Origin: Foliamicus sp963666765
GTDB taxonomy: Bacteria; Pseudomonadota; Gammaproteobacteria; Steroidobacterales; Foliamicaceae
Reading direction: 5' to 3'
DNA length: 64,000 nt
Assembly (NCBI GenBank): GCA_963666765.1
Contig: OY762933.1
Coordinates: forward strand, 2,888,371 to 2,952,370
The stretch's first letter is position 1. Each line of letters begins with the position of its first letter. Shown here piece by piece: positions 36,328-45,527 of this stretch. The notes beneath the pieces were generated by a model. It was not told where the DNA came from. It ran no database searches and saw only the letters and a list, made by a program, of their open reading frames with translations. Both the position numbers and the translations under genes were made by a program.

Positions 36328-36382
36328 GTGGGGGCAATGCCCCCACGGCGTCGCGCTATTCGGGAAGGCGATACGCCTTCCC
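36328..36382. terminator. Two stem-loops between converging genes
   Basis: GTGGGGGCA/TGCCCCCAC (36328-36346, perfect) and GGGAAGGCG-ATA-CGCCTTCCC (36362-36382, perfect) occupy the gap between the protease gene and the converging glycosyltransferase. They could end transcription from both sides. No T-tract follows on either strand. The second hairpin shares its GAAGGCG-NNN-CGCCTTC core with the one at 55112-55128. Confidence 0.65.
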
Positions 36383-36396
36383 TCCCGTAGGGGTTT

Positions 36397-37233
36397 CTAA
36401 GCGGATTTCAGTTGCGCGATGCCGTGCGCGGTACGCGTGCGGCGCGAGCGCCGGGTTTCCTGGCGGATGGCGAGGTTGGCGGCTCGCACCTGGGGATCGA
36501 CGTAGCCGCGGGGATGGTCCAGGTGCAGGCAGGTGACGCGGTGGCGGATGCGCTTGCCGCGGATGCCCGCGTTCTCCAGGCGCTCCCCCAGTTCCCGGTC
36601 CTCTCCCCCGTAGCCCATGCGCTCGTCGAAACCGTTGGCGGCAAGGATGTCGGCCTTCCAGCCCGACGCGTTATGACCGTTCCATCCGGCGGCGGCCGGG
36701 GAGATGCGGTCCAGCATCGTACCGAAGCCCTGGCCGGCAGTTAGCTTGAGCAGCTTGTACGTCGGCGGCATGCCGCGACCGCGCAGCCATGACGCCGAGA
36801 AGCAGTTGCCTGCCGCGATGTCGTCCGGCTGGATGTTGTGGGACAGCCCAAGCGGCAGTCGCAGCAGTCCGCCGGAGAGGAATCGCCGCGGTTCGGCGAG
36901 GTCGAGGTGCCGGGCCACGAATTCCGGCTGGGGAATGCAGTCCCCGTCGGTGAATATCAGGTACTCGCCGCGGGCGCTGGCGATGGCCTTGTTCAGTATC
37001 CGGCACTTGCGAAAGCCATGGTCCCGCTGCCGGACATGCTCGATCTCAAGCCCGGCGCCGCTTCGCGCGGTGCGTATGACTTCGGCGGTGTCTTCGCCGG
37101 AGCCGTCATCGGCCACGATCACTTCAAAGTTGCGATGGGTCTGATGGGCGAAGCCGCAGAGTGTCTTTTTCAGCCACTCGGGCTGCCGGTAGGTGCTGAA
37201 AATGACCGTTACTTCACACGGCCGTCTTGTCAT
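36397..37233 (-). CDS. Glycosyltransferase family 2
   Basis: 278 residues, GT-A fold. VIFSTYRQPEWLKKTLCGFAHQT is the usual nucleotide-sugar binding opening, followed by VADDGSGEDTAEV and the DxD-type FTDGDCIPQPEF. C-terminal part with GYGGEDRELGERLENAGI is typical of polysaccharide or glycolipid sugar transferases. The acceptor is unknown. It overlaps the DUF502 gene by 4 bases and is the last gene of the aspS-led minus-strand run. Confidence 0.87.
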   Translation of the reverse strand: MTRRPCEVTVIFSTYRQPEWLKKTLCGFAHQTHRNFEVIVADDGSGEDTAEVIRTARSGAGLEIEHVRQRDHGFRKCRILNKAIASARGEYLIFTDGDCIPQPEFVARHLDLAEPRRFLSGGLLRLPLGLSHNIQPDDIAAGNCFSASWLRGRGMPPTYKLLKLTAGQGFGTMLDRISPAAAGWNGHNASGWKADILAANGFDERMGYGGEDRELGERLENAGIRGKRIRHRVTCLHLDHPRGYVDPQVRAANLAIRQETRRSRRTRTAHGIAQLKSA

Positions 37234-37895
37234 GTTTCACCGGCGGCGCGCTCCGCGGGTGCGTCGTCATCGGCGCGGGGAAGGATTTCCGGATCCGGCA
37301 CCACGACGCCCACGGAGACGACGAGCTTGATCGCGTCCTCCACGCTCATGTCGAGAGGAATCAGGTCCTTCTGAGGGGCCACCACCAGGAACCCGGAAGT
37401 CGGGTTCGGCGTGGTGGGCACGAAGACGCACACCGAGTCCGGCGTGTGTTTGGCGAGCTGGCCTACCGTGCTGGAGGTTTGGAACGCGATGCAGTAGATG
37501 CCCCTGCGCGGGTATTCGATCAGGAGAACCTTGCTGAACGAGCCGCGCTTGCCGCTAAGGACCATCTCCAGGAAGCCCTTGGCGGCCGTGTAAATGGTTC
37601 TCACCAGCGGGATCCGGCGAAGCACCGCTTCCCACAAGCCGATGATGCGCTTGCCGAACACGTTGGCCGCCACCAGTCCGGTGACGAACAGCAGCACCAG
37701 GCTGAGCACCACGCCAAGCCCGGGAATCGGGAACCCCAGGAGCGCTTCGGGACGATAAGGCTCCGGAATCAGCCTGAGCGTCTGGTCCGCCAGGTCGATA
37801 AGCAACTGCAGCACAAGTACGGTTATGCCTACGGGAACCCACACGAGCATTCCCGCCACCAGCACGCGCCTCAAGCGCGGCCACCAACTCTTCAT
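37230..37895 (-). CDS. DUF502 family membrane protein
   Basis: 221 residues with two N-terminal TM helices (about 9-31: VLVAGMLVWVPVGITVLVLQLLI, and 57-79: IPGLGVVLSLVLLFVTGLVAANVF), then a soluble domain with VPTTPNPTSGFLVVAPQKDLIPLDMSVEDA. This pattern defines DUF502 proteins. The function is unknown. In several gammaproteobacteria the gene lies between fmdB-like and aspS genes, as here. It overlaps FmdB and the glycosyltransferase by 4 bases each. Confidence 0.88.
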   Translation of the reverse strand: MKSWWPRLRRVLVAGMLVWVPVGITVLVLQLLIDLADQTLRLIPEPYRPEALLGFPIPGLGVVLSLVLLFVTGLVAANVFGKRIIGLWEAVLRRIPLVRTIYTAAKGFLEMVLSGKRGSFSKVLLIEYPRRGIYCIAFQTSSTVGQLAKHTPDSVCVFVPTTPNPTSGFLVVAPQKDLIPLDMSVEDAIKLVVSVGVVVPDPEILPRADDDAPAERAAGET

Positions 37896-38242
37896 GAGGC
37901 GGCTGCGCCGGACGCCGAACTTTCCCTGGTTCCCGAGCTTGAGGAAGATTCGGCCTTGTCCTTGCCGTCGCCTTTTCCATTGCCGGAAGCCGTCTTGCCC
38001 GCGCCGTTCCCCGCGTCCTTGTCCGCGTCCTTACCCGCGCCTTCCGGCTTGTCCCGCCCGCTGTTCTTGAAGTCGGTCTCGTACCAGCCGCTGCCCTTAA
38101 GCCGGAAGTACGGGGCCGAAACGAGCTTCTTCAGGCCGGCCTGATTGCATTCGGGGCAATCGCTCAGGGGCGGATCGCTCATCTTCTGCAGCGCGTCCAG
38201 CCGGTATCCGCACTCGCGGCATTCGTATTCGTAGATAGGCAT
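37892..38242 (-). CDS. FmdB family zinc ribbon protein
   Basis: 116 residues. A zinc ribbon occupies the first 40: C8, C11, C29 and C32 (MPIYEYECRECG, DCPECNQAG), the FmdB/CxxC regulatory domain. After residue 55 the chain is low-complexity Lys/Gly/Asp/Ser (GKDADKDAGNGAGKTASGN), probably disordered. Members are proposed regulators; the target is unknown. Its ATG at 38242 lies 36 bases downstream of the aspS stop, so it is read behind aspS in the same minus-strand run. Confidence 0.88.
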   Translation of the reverse strand: MPIYEYECRECGYRLDALQKMSDPPLSDCPECNQAGLKKLVSAPYFRLKGSGWYETDFKNSGRDKPEGAGKDADKDAGNGAGKTASGNGKGDGKDKAESSSSSGTRESSASGAAAS

Positions 38243-38278
38243 GGGGACAGGAAATGATCCTTTGGGCCGGGAGAAATT

Positions 38279-40042
38279 TTATAACGGCCTCAAGCCCAAT
38301 TCCCGCAATTGCCGCGGTTCGACCGCGGCGGGCGCGTCGGTCAGGGGACAGGCGCCCGACTGCGTCTTGGGAAAGGCGATCACTTCGCGAATCGATTCGG
38401 CCTGGGCCATCAGCATGACCCAGCGGTCCAGGCCGAAGGCGATGCCGCCATGCGGAGGGACGCCGTAATCCAGCGCCTTGAGGAAGAACCCGAATTGCTG
38501 GTCGGCCTGTTCCGCCGACAGCCCCAGCAATTCGAACACGGCCGCCTGCATGTCCCGCTGGTGTATGCGTATCGAGCCGCCGCCGATCTCGTGGCCGTTC
38601 AGCACCAGGTCGTATGCGCGGGAGGAGGCATCAGCAGGCCTTTCGAGCAGCTCGGCCGGCGCCGTCACGCCGGGAGCGGTAAAGGGGTGATGAAGCGCTT
38701 TCCAGCGGCCCTCGTCTTCGTCGAGTTCGAATCCCGGGAAGTCCGTGATCCAGACCGGCGCCCAGCCGCCGCCGATGAGGCCCCGTTCCCGCCCGAGCCG
38801 GTCGCGCAGGGCCGACAGCGTGCGGTTTACAACCGCGGCCTCTCCCGCTCCGAAGAGCAGCAGGTCGCCGTCGGCGGGGGCGGTCTTCTCTAGCAGCGCC
38901 GCGATCTCCTCGTCGGCCAGAAACTTGAGCACCGGCGATTGCATGCCGTCGCGGCCGTGCGCCGGTTCGGCCGCCTTGATCCAGGCCATGCCCTTCGCGC
39001 CCATTGCCTGCACGAATTGCGTCAGTTCGTCGAGCTCCCGGCGGGTCATCGCGCCGCCGCCGGGAATCTTCAGCGCCGCCACGCGGCAACCCGGGTCCCG
39101 GGCCGGGCCGGAGAAAACCTTGAACTCCGCATCCTTGAATATGCCGCTCAGTTCCACGAGTTCCAGGGGATTGCGCAGGTCCGGCGCATCGCTGGCGTAG
39201 CGTTGCATCGCCTCGGCGTAGGTCATGCGCGGGAAGGGATCGGGCAGTTCCACGTCCAGCACGCCGGCGAACACTTCGCGCACCAGCGCCTCCATCAGGC
39301 CGATGACGTCCTCTTCTTCCACGAACGACATTTCCACGTCGAGCTGGGTGAATTCGGGCTGGCGGTCGGAGCGCAGGTCCTCGTCGCGGAAGCAGCGCAC
39401 GATCTGGTAGTAGCGGTCCAGGCCCGACATCATCAGCAATTGCTTGAACAACTGCGGGGACTGCGGCAGGGCATAGAAACGCCCGGGCCGGTTGCGGGCC
39501 GGCGAAAGAAAGTCGCGGGCGCCCTCCGGCGTGGCGCGGGTCAGCATGGGCGTTTCCACGTCCACGAAGCCGCGCTGGTCCAGGAACGCGCGAATCGCGG
39601 CGAAAACCCTGTGACGCAGGCGCAGCCGGTCAAGCATTTCCGGCCGGCGCAGGTCCAGGTAGCGGTATTTCAGCCGAAGTTCCTCGCTGGCGCCTTCGCC
39701 CTGGTGGAAGGGCAGGTCACCCGCGGCAGAGAGAATTTCCAGCTTTTCCGCCACCAGTTCGACCTCTCCCGTATTCAGATCGGGATTGGCCGTGCCTTCG
39801 GGGCGAATGCGGATGCGCCCGGTAGCCTGGAGCACGCTTTCCGCGCGCGCCGCTTCCGCAACCGCGAACACGTCCGGCTGGTCCGGGTTGCACACCAGTT
39901 GCAGGATGCCCTCACGGTCGCGCAGATCGATGAAGATCACGCCGCCGTGGTCGCGCAGGCCATTGACCCAGCCGCACACCTGAACCTGTCGCCCGTCGGC
40001 ATCGGCGCGGAGTTCACCGCAGTACTGAGATCGCATGTTCAT
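38279..40042 (-). CDS. aspS: Aspartyl-tRNA synthetase
   Basis: 587 residues, bacterial-type AspRS. OB anticodon-binding domain at the start (VCGWVNGLRDHGGVIFIDLRDREG), class II motif 2 region (QIVRCFRDEDLRSDRQPEFTQLD), GAD insertion near 300-420, and motif 3 (GIAFGLDRWVMLM). It charges tRNA-Asp (and, in some bacteria, tRNA-Asn); discrimination is not resolved here. Two ATGs, 40042 and 40036, both fit. Head of the minus-strand run aspS-fmdB-DUF502-GT2. Confidence 0.97.
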   Translation of the reverse strand: MNMRSQYCGELRADADGRQVQVCGWVNGLRDHGGVIFIDLRDREGILQLVCNPDQPDVFAVAEAARAESVLQATGRIRIRPEGTANPDLNTGEVELVAEKLEILSAAGDLPFHQGEGASEELRLKYRYLDLRRPEMLDRLRLRHRVFAAIRAFLDQRGFVDVETPMLTRATPEGARDFLSPARNRPGRFYALPQSPQLFKQLLMMSGLDRYYQIVRCFRDEDLRSDRQPEFTQLDVEMSFVEEEDVIGLMEALVREVFAGVLDVELPDPFPRMTYAEAMQRYASDAPDLRNPLELVELSGIFKDAEFKVFSGPARDPGCRVAALKIPGGGAMTRRELDELTQFVQAMGAKGMAWIKAAEPAHGRDGMQSPVLKFLADEEIAALLEKTAPADGDLLLFGAGEAAVVNRTLSALRDRLGRERGLIGGGWAPVWITDFPGFELDEDEGRWKALHHPFTAPGVTAPAELLERPADASSRAYDLVLNGHEIGGGSIRIHQRDMQAAVFELLGLSAEQADQQFGFFLKALDYGVPPHGGIAFGLDRWVMLMAQAESIREVIAFPKTQSGACPLTDAPAAVEPRQLRELGLRPL

Positions 40043-40127
40043 TGATTAAGCAAGCGCCCTTGGAATGCCGCAGATTCGCGGCAGAAAACGGTTGGAGTCG
40101 AAATACGCCTAGTGCGGTGTCACGCCG

Positions 40128-41075
40128 CTAGTTGGCGCTGAGTTCCTGCTGCATCGCAGCCATGCGCTCGCGCTCCTTCTTGCCCGCCGGCATGCCCAGG
40201 CAGAGCGCCACGACGCCAAGCGAGACAGCGGCCACGGCGACCACCTGCCAGCCGTACTTTTCCAGGTTGACAAAGAAGTCGTCCACCCAGCCCCAGCGGC
40301 CCACGAACTCATACGCGTTCCAGCTGATGATCGCGGTTGCGATTGAATACCGCAACGCCGTGGCCACACGCCGGAAACGCAGCAGGCGTCGCAACAGGTA
40401 GAGCGCCCAAACGACGTTCAGCGCGGCAATTCCGTAGGTCACCGGATGGCGGTCGCCGAGCACGTTTTCGTCGTAGATCAGCAGCAGGAACAGGTAGAAG
40501 AACCAGATCAGGTAGATGGTCTCCAGCGCCGTAATCGCTGCGAAGTTGCGCTTGTGTCCCTCGGTGGGCTTGCCGGTTCCCATGCCCAGCCAGCGCTGAC
40601 ACCAGCGGAAGAAATTGCAGCGGGTCTCGCGATTGAACAGGAAGTACACAAGGGTAACGAGCATCACGCCCAGGGAGGACATCATGACCAGGTATTCCGG
40701 GTTGGTGGCCACCTCTCCGGCCTCATCCAGCAAGGGCGCCACGCCCAGCCAGCGCGCGTAGTACACGAACGAGAATTCCACCCAGCCCGTCCACAGCAGC
40801 CAGGCGGCGAAATAGCCAAGCCAGGTGCCGCTCACCTCGCTGTCCTGGCGCATGCCGTACCACAGCAGTACGGCGCCAACCAGACCCATGGCGCCGGCGA
40901 AGTAGTACATGCCCGGCTCGCCCAGGGATTCCTCCATCTGGATCATCACGGAATGCCCCAGCCCCTGCGATATGAAGAACACCGCAAACGGGAACAACCC
41001 GATAAAGGGAGGGCGCGCAAACGCCCATATCAACCAGCCCCTGGCACCCGCGGTACCAGTGCTTTGCGTGCTCAT
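40128..41075 (-). CDS. Polytopic membrane protein of unknown function
   Basis: 315 residues from ATG 41075 (MSTQSTG), with GGAG about 8 bases before. Roughly eight hydrophobic segments, for example FIGLFPFAVFFISQGLG, MYYFAGAMGLVGAVLLWYGM, WLGYFAAWLLWTGWVEFSFVYYA and WQVVAVAAVSLGVVALCLGM. The C-terminus is charged and cytosolic-looking (KKERERMAAMQQEL). I do not recognise the family. It is divergent from the MaoC gene and co-directional with aspS. Confidence 0.7.
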   Translation of the reverse strand: MSTQSTGTAGARGWLIWAFARPPFIGLFPFAVFFISQGLGHSVMIQMEESLGEPGMYYFAGAMGLVGAVLLWYGMRQDSEVSGTWLGYFAAWLLWTGWVEFSFVYYARWLGVAPLLDEAGEVATNPEYLVMMSSLGVMLVTLVYFLFNRETRCNFFRWCQRWLGMGTGKPTEGHKRNFAAITALETIYLIWFFYLFLLLIYDENVLGDRHPVTYGIAALNVVWALYLLRRLLRFRRVATALRYSIATAIISWNAYEFVGRWGWVDDFFVNLEKYGWQVVAVAAVSLGVVALCLGMPAGKKERERMAAMQQELSAN

Positions 41076-41168
41076 TCTCCAGTCTCCGGCAAGCTGCCGC
41101 AAAAAACCTGTACTATACCCCTTCGTATCGGGATTCGGCTTTCAACCAGGGGTAGCGAGGCACAGTCG

Positions 41169-41627
41169 GTGAAGATCAGGAACCTGACGGAATGGGAAGG
41201 CCGCGAGCTCACTCCGTCGCCGTGGTTTGACGTGGATCAGGCCCGCATCAACGCCTTTGCGGACTGCACCGTGGATCATCAATTCATCCACGTGGATCCG
41301 CAGCGGGTGGCGCGCGAAACACCCTTCGGGTCCACCATCGCGCACGGTTTCCTGACGCTCGCGCTTTCGGTCCACCTCGAGTCTCCCGAAATGGCGGAAA
41401 TCGAGGATGTCGGCTTCGTCATCAACTACGGCCTGGACAAGCTGCGGTTCATCAACCCGGTCCCGGTGGATTCGCGCGTACGGGTGCATTCCACGCTCAC
41501 CGAGGTCCGGGAAAGGGCGCCGGGCCGGGTGGTGATCCGGCTTGAGAAAACCATGGAAATCGAGGGCCAGGAAAAGCCGGCCTGGGTGGCGCAGCAACTC
41601 TTCATGCTGATATCGCAGGACGCGTGA
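41169..41627 (+). CDS. MaoC-like (R)-specific enoyl-CoA hydratase
   Basis: 152 residues from GTG 41169; the in-frame extension upstream is antisense to the membrane gene. Single hot-dog fold. Hydratase motif: D32-x4-H37 in FADCTVDHQFIHVD, with STIAHGFLTLAL after it. Reaction: reversible hydration of trans-2-enoyl-CoA, feeding 3-hydroxyacyl-CoA. It heads a four-gene run with an SDR, an MDR and a fused hydratase/dehydrogenase, suggesting a dedicated acyl-CoA degradation or modification route; the substrate is not evident. Confidence 0.88.
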   Translation: MKIRNLTEWEGRELTPSPWFDVDQARINAFADCTVDHQFIHVDPQRVARETPFGSTIAHGFLTLALSVHLESPEMAEIEDVGFVINYGLDKLRFINPVPVDSRVRVHSTLTEVRERAPGRVVIRLEKTMEIEGQEKPAWVAQQLFMLISQDA

Positions 41628-41640
41628 GCTCTTTAGCCCG

Positions 41641-42408
41641 ATGGACGAGCTGTTCAACCTGGAGGGCCGGACGGCGCTGATCACCGGCTCCACGCGGGGC
41701 ATAGGCAAGGCCATAGCCACGCGTATGGCGGAGCATGGCGCGCGGGTCACCGCGTCCAGCCGCAAGGCGGATGCCTGCGAGCAGACCGCCGAGGAACTGA
41801 ACTTGAGGTTCGGCAAGGGAACCGCCATATCGGCCCCCTGCAACGTATTTCACAAGGACCAGGTGGAGGAACTCGTGACGCGCACCCGCGCGGCCTTCGG
41901 CGCCATCGATATTCTGGTCTCAAACGTGGGCGTGAACCCACACTTCGGCCCGTTGCTGGAAACTTCCGACAGCGCTCTGGAGCGAATCTGGCGCTGCAAT
42001 GTCACCGCCAGCCTGTGGCTGAGCCGGCTGGTCGTGCCGGACATGCAAAGCCGCGGGCACGGCCGCATCGTGCTGATCTCCTCGTACGTCGGTCAGACCG
42101 CGCACGGCAAGATCGGCGCCTATGGCATGTCCAAGGCCGCGGAAATCCAGATGGCGCGCAACCTGGCGCTGGAGTACGGCCGCAACGGCATAACCGCCAA
42201 CGCGGTCTGCCCCGGATTGATCAGGACCGATTTCTCCAGGGCGCTGTGGAGTGATTCGGGCGCCCTCGACAGTTTCCTGGACACTACGGCTCTGGGCCGG
42301 ATGGGCGCTCCGGACGAGGTGGCCGGACTGGTGGTGTTCCTCGCCTCGCCCGCGGGTTCCTACGTTACGGGGCAGGCGCTGCTGGTGGACGGCGGCGTAC
42401 ACGTTTGA
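41641..42408 (+). CDS. Short-chain dehydrogenase/reductase
   Basis: 255 residues, classical SDR: cofactor motif TGSTRGIG (15-22), NVG at 95-97, catalytic S147/S148, Y161 and K165 (YGMSK), and the C-terminal VTGQALLVDGGVHV. The Arg after TGST suggests NADP(H) preference. Likely acts on 3-hydroxyacyl or a related alcohol group given its neighbours; exact substrate unknown. 13 bases after the MaoC gene. Confidence 0.9.
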   Translation: MDELFNLEGRTALITGSTRGIGKAIATRMAEHGARVTASSRKADACEQTAEELNLRFGKGTAISAPCNVFHKDQVEELVTRTRAAFGAIDILVSNVGVNPHFGPLLETSDSALERIWRCNVTASLWLSRLVVPDMQSRGHGRIVLISSYVGQTAHGKIGAYGMSKAAEIQMARNLALEYGRNGITANAVCPGLIRTDFSRALWSDSGALDSFLDTTALGRMGAPDEVAGLVVFLASPAGSYVTGQALLVDGGVHV

Positions 42409-42444
42409 TTGCTCTTGCCGGGTATGAGGGGGGATTCGCTCCGC

Positions 42445-43428
42445 ATGCGCGCACTGATCTGCAGCCGCTATGCCGAACAGCCGGACCTTTCGCTGGGCGA
42501 GACATCCGAGCCGTCTCCCGCCAAGGGTGAGGTGCTGGTGGACGTGCGCGCCGCCGGTCTTAATTTCTTCGATCTGCTGATGGTTCGGGGGCGCTACCAG
42601 AGGCGCCCCGAAGTGCCCTTTATTCCCGGCGGGGAAGCCGCCGGCGTGGTGGCGGCGCTGGGCGAGGAGGTCGATGACCTGGCGGTAGGGGACCGCGTGG
42701 CGGTACACGGGCAATCCATGTTCGCCGAGCGGGCCCTCGCGCCCCGCCACCATGTTGCGCGTTTGCCCGACAACATGAGTTTCGCCCGGGGCGCGGGCTT
42801 CTGCATCACCTACGGGACCTGCTACCACGCCTACAAGCAGGTCGCGAAGCTCAAGACCGGCGAGACCGTTCTGGTGCTCGGCGCCGGCGGGGGCGTGGGT
42901 ATGGCGGCGGTGGCGCTGGCGCGCGCCATGGGCGCGCATGTGATCGCGGCCGCGGGCAGCGATTACAAGCTCGAACTGGCGCGTTCGATGGGCGCAAACG
43001 AATTCATCGATTACAGCGGCGACGACTTTCGCGCCAGGCTCAAGCGGCAGGCCGGCGGGCGCGTCGACGTGGTAGTGGACCCCGTTGGCGGATCGTATTC
43101 CGAGTCCGCCTACAGGGCCTGCGCACCCGGCGGGCGTTTCCTGGTGGTGGGGTTCGCATCGGGCGAAATACCCCGGTTGCCGCTCAACCTGGTCCTGCTG
43201 AAGACCGCGGCGGTGCTGGGCGTACCCTGGGGGCCCTGGACGGACCGCCACCCCGGGCAGGCCCGCGAGAATCTGGAGGCCCTGTCGGAACTGGCGGCAA
43301 GCGGCGCCATAGGCTGCCCCATCGAGCGGGAGTTGCCGATGTCAGACTATATGGCGGCCTTCGACGCCTTTGCCGGCCGCAAGGTAACCGGCAAGTGGGT
43401 GCTTGAGGTGCAGGGAGGCAGGGCATGA
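42445..43428 (+). CDS. Zinc-independent MDR / NADPH:quinone oxidoreductase-like protein
   Basis: 327 residues from ATG 42445. GroES-like N-terminal half (VDVRAAGLNFFDLLMVRGRYQRRPEVPFIPGGEAAGVV) and Rossmann half with VLGAGGGVGMAAVALARAMG. The zinc ligands of alcohol dehydrogenases are absent, so it belongs to the quinone oxidoreductase/acryloyl-CoA-reductase-like branch. It shares 4 bases with the next gene. Role in the acyl-CoA cluster is inferred. Confidence 0.88.
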   Translation: MRALICSRYAEQPDLSLGETSEPSPAKGEVLVDVRAAGLNFFDLLMVRGRYQRRPEVPFIPGGEAAGVVAALGEEVDDLAVGDRVAVHGQSMFAERALAPRHHVARLPDNMSFARGAGFCITYGTCYHAYKQVAKLKTGETVLVLGAGGGVGMAAVALARAMGAHVIAAAGSDYKLELARSMGANEFIDYSGDDFRARLKRQAGGRVDVVVDPVGGSYSESAYRACAPGGRFLVVGFASGEIPRLPLNLVLLKTAAVLGVPWGPWTDRHPGQARENLEALSELAASGAIGCPIERELPMSDYMAAFDAFAGRKVTGKWVLEVQGGRA

Positions 43429-45524
43429 CGGTGAGAGTCAGCGATCGCGGTCCGGTCCGGCTGCTGGAAATGCACTCTCCGCCCGTGAACGCGCTCGGAG
43501 CAAAGCTTCGGGCGCCGCTCATGGAGGCAATCCAGGCCGCCTCGCGGGACGACTCCGTTGGCGCCGTGCTGTTGTTGAGCGGCGTAAAGACCTGGTGCGC
43601 GGGCGCCGACATCAAGGAGTTCGGCCTGTCCGAGCTGCCCGCCCCCGATGCTTCGCTGAACGCCATCTGCGACGCTCTGGACGCCTGCCGCAAACCCGTC
43701 ATAGCGGTAGTGGGCGGGGCGGCGTACGGCGGCGGGATGGAGCTGGCGCTGGCCTGCGATTACCGCGCCGTTTCCGGGCGCGGCCGCTTTGCCCTGCCCG
43801 AGGTCAATATCGGGCTGCTGCCGGGCGCCGGCGGCACTCAGCGGACCCCTCGGCTGATCGGCGTGGAGCACGCCTTGCAGATGTGCCTTGACGGCAAACC
43901 GGTAAGCGCCCCAAGGGCGGTTGAGATCGGCCTGGCCGACCGGCTGCTTGAAGGCGAGCCGACCGACGCGGCCTGCGCCTACGCGGAGGAATTGCTCGGC
44001 GCCGGCGCGGTGGCGCGCAAGATTTCCTCCGGGCCCGGAAAGCTTCCCCTCCCGGGAGAGGCGGCGGGGGCCTTCGCCGGCGCGCGGCAGATGATTGCCC
44101 GCAAGATGCGGGGGCGTCATTCGCCCGAACTGATCGTGCAATGTATCGAGCAGGCCGTGGACTGCCGCGACGACTTTGCGGCCGGGCTGGCCGAGGAGCG
44201 CCGCCGCTTCGTCAGTTGCCTGAAGAACCCGCAGAGCAAGGCGCTCTCGCACGTTTTCTTCGCCGAACGTGCCGCGGCCAGGGGCGCCGGCCGAGCTGCC
44301 GCCCGACCAGTGCAGCGGGGCGCCGTGGTCGGCTGCGGAACCATGGGCGGCGGCATCGCCATGAATTTCGCGATCGCCGGCATTCCGGTAACCGTGCTGG
44401 AAACGGGGCAGGAAGCGCTGGAGCGGGGCTTGAGCGTCGTGCGCAGGAACTTCGAGCGTTCGGAAAAGAGCGGCCGGCTGCCCCCTGGCGGCGCCGAGCG
44501 CTGCATGGGGCTGATTACGCCCACCACCGACTACGGCGCCCTCGCCCGGGCGGACTTTGCGGTGGAAGCCGTTTACGAGAACCTGGACCTGAAAAAGAAG
44601 ATATTTGCCGCCCTTGACGAAACCCTTGCGCCCGACGCCATCATTGCCAGCAATACCTCTTATCTCGACATCGACAGCATGGCCGAAGCAACCGGCCGGC
44701 CCGGGCAGGTGCTGGGAATGCATTTCTTCAGCCCCGCCAACATCATGCGCCTGGTGGAGGTCATTGAGGGGCGGCGCAGCACGCCGGAGACTGTCGCCTG
44801 CGCCTTCGCGCTCGCATCGCGCATGAAGAAGGTCCCGGTCTGGTCGGCCAACAGCAACGGCTTTATCGGCAACCGCATGCTGGCGGGATACATGTACGAG
44901 GCCTTCGAATTGCTGTTCGAGGGCACGCCGCCCGAGTCGGTGGATGCGGCCCTTCGCGACTTCGGACTTCCCATGGGCCCGTTCCAGATGGCCGACCTGG
45001 TGGGCCTGGACCTGGGTTGGCGGGCCCGTGAGCTGGCCGGCAAGCCGGCGGATGAGCGCAAGCCGGGCGAACGGCTGGCAGACGCCCTTTGCGAGCGGGG
45101 CCGCTTCGGACAGAAGAACGGTCGCGGCATCTACAACTACAGCCCCGGCAGCCGGGTTCCCGAGTCTGATCCCGATGTCGCCGGCCTGATCGAGGACCTG
45201 GCCCGGGAGCTGGGCTACCGGCGCGGATCGCCCGCGGAGGCCGCGGAGATCGTCAAGCGATGCATGTACCCGCTGGTGAACATCGGATCCGCGCTGCTCG
45301 AGGAAGGCGTTGCCAGGGCGGCATCGGACATCGATATCGTCTATGTCTACGGCTATGGCTTCCCCGCCTGGCGCGGCGGTCCCATGCACTACGCCGAGCA
45401 CCAGGGACTTAACGCCGTGCTTGCGGACATCCGCGACTTCCATGACCGGTTCGGCGCGCGCTGGGCTCCGGCGCGGCGGCTCGTCGAGGCGGCCGCCTCC
45501 GGCCGTGGATTCGGCAGCCGCTAG
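43425..45524 (+). CDS. Fused enoyl-CoA hydratase/3-hydroxyacyl-CoA dehydrogenase (FadB/FadJ-like)
   Basis: 699 residues. N-terminal crotonase domain (AGADIKEFG oxyanion region; YGGGMELALACDYR and LPEVNIGLLPGAGGTQR carrying the acid residues) and C-terminal dehydrogenase (VVGCGTMGGGIAMNFAIAG, GMHFFSPANIMRLVEV, NSNGFIGNRML). It hydrates enoyl-CoA and oxidises 3-hydroxyacyl-CoA, two steps of beta-oxidation. Shorter than E. coli FadB and not next to a thiolase gene, so it may be a specialised paralog. Overlaps the MDR gene by 4 bases, 3 bases before mutS. Confidence 0.93.
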   Translation: MTVRVSDRGPVRLLEMHSPPVNALGAKLRAPLMEAIQAASRDDSVGAVLLLSGVKTWCAGADIKEFGLSELPAPDASLNAICDALDACRKPVIAVVGGAAYGGGMELALACDYRAVSGRGRFALPEVNIGLLPGAGGTQRTPRLIGVEHALQMCLDGKPVSAPRAVEIGLADRLLEGEPTDAACAYAEELLGAGAVARKISSGPGKLPLPGEAAGAFAGARQMIARKMRGRHSPELIVQCIEQAVDCRDDFAAGLAEERRRFVSCLKNPQSKALSHVFFAERAAARGAGRAAARPVQRGAVVGCGTMGGGIAMNFAIAGIPVTVLETGQEALERGLSVVRRNFERSEKSGRLPPGGAERCMGLITPTTDYGALARADFAVEAVYENLDLKKKIFAALDETLAPDAIIASNTSYLDIDSMAEATGRPGQVLGMHFFSPANIMRLVEVIEGRRSTPETVACAFALASRMKKVPVWSANSNGFIGNRMLAGYMYEAFELLFEGTPPESVDAALRDFGLPMGPFQMADLVGLDLGWRARELAGKPADERKPGERLADALCERGRFGQKNGRGIYNYSPGSRVPESDPDVAGLIEDLARELGYRRGSPAEAAEIVKRCMYPLVNIGSALLEEGVARAASDIDIVYVYGYGFPAWRGGPMHYAEHQGLNAVLADIRDFHDRFGARWAPARRLVEAAASGRGFGSR

Positions 45525-45527
45525 GGA

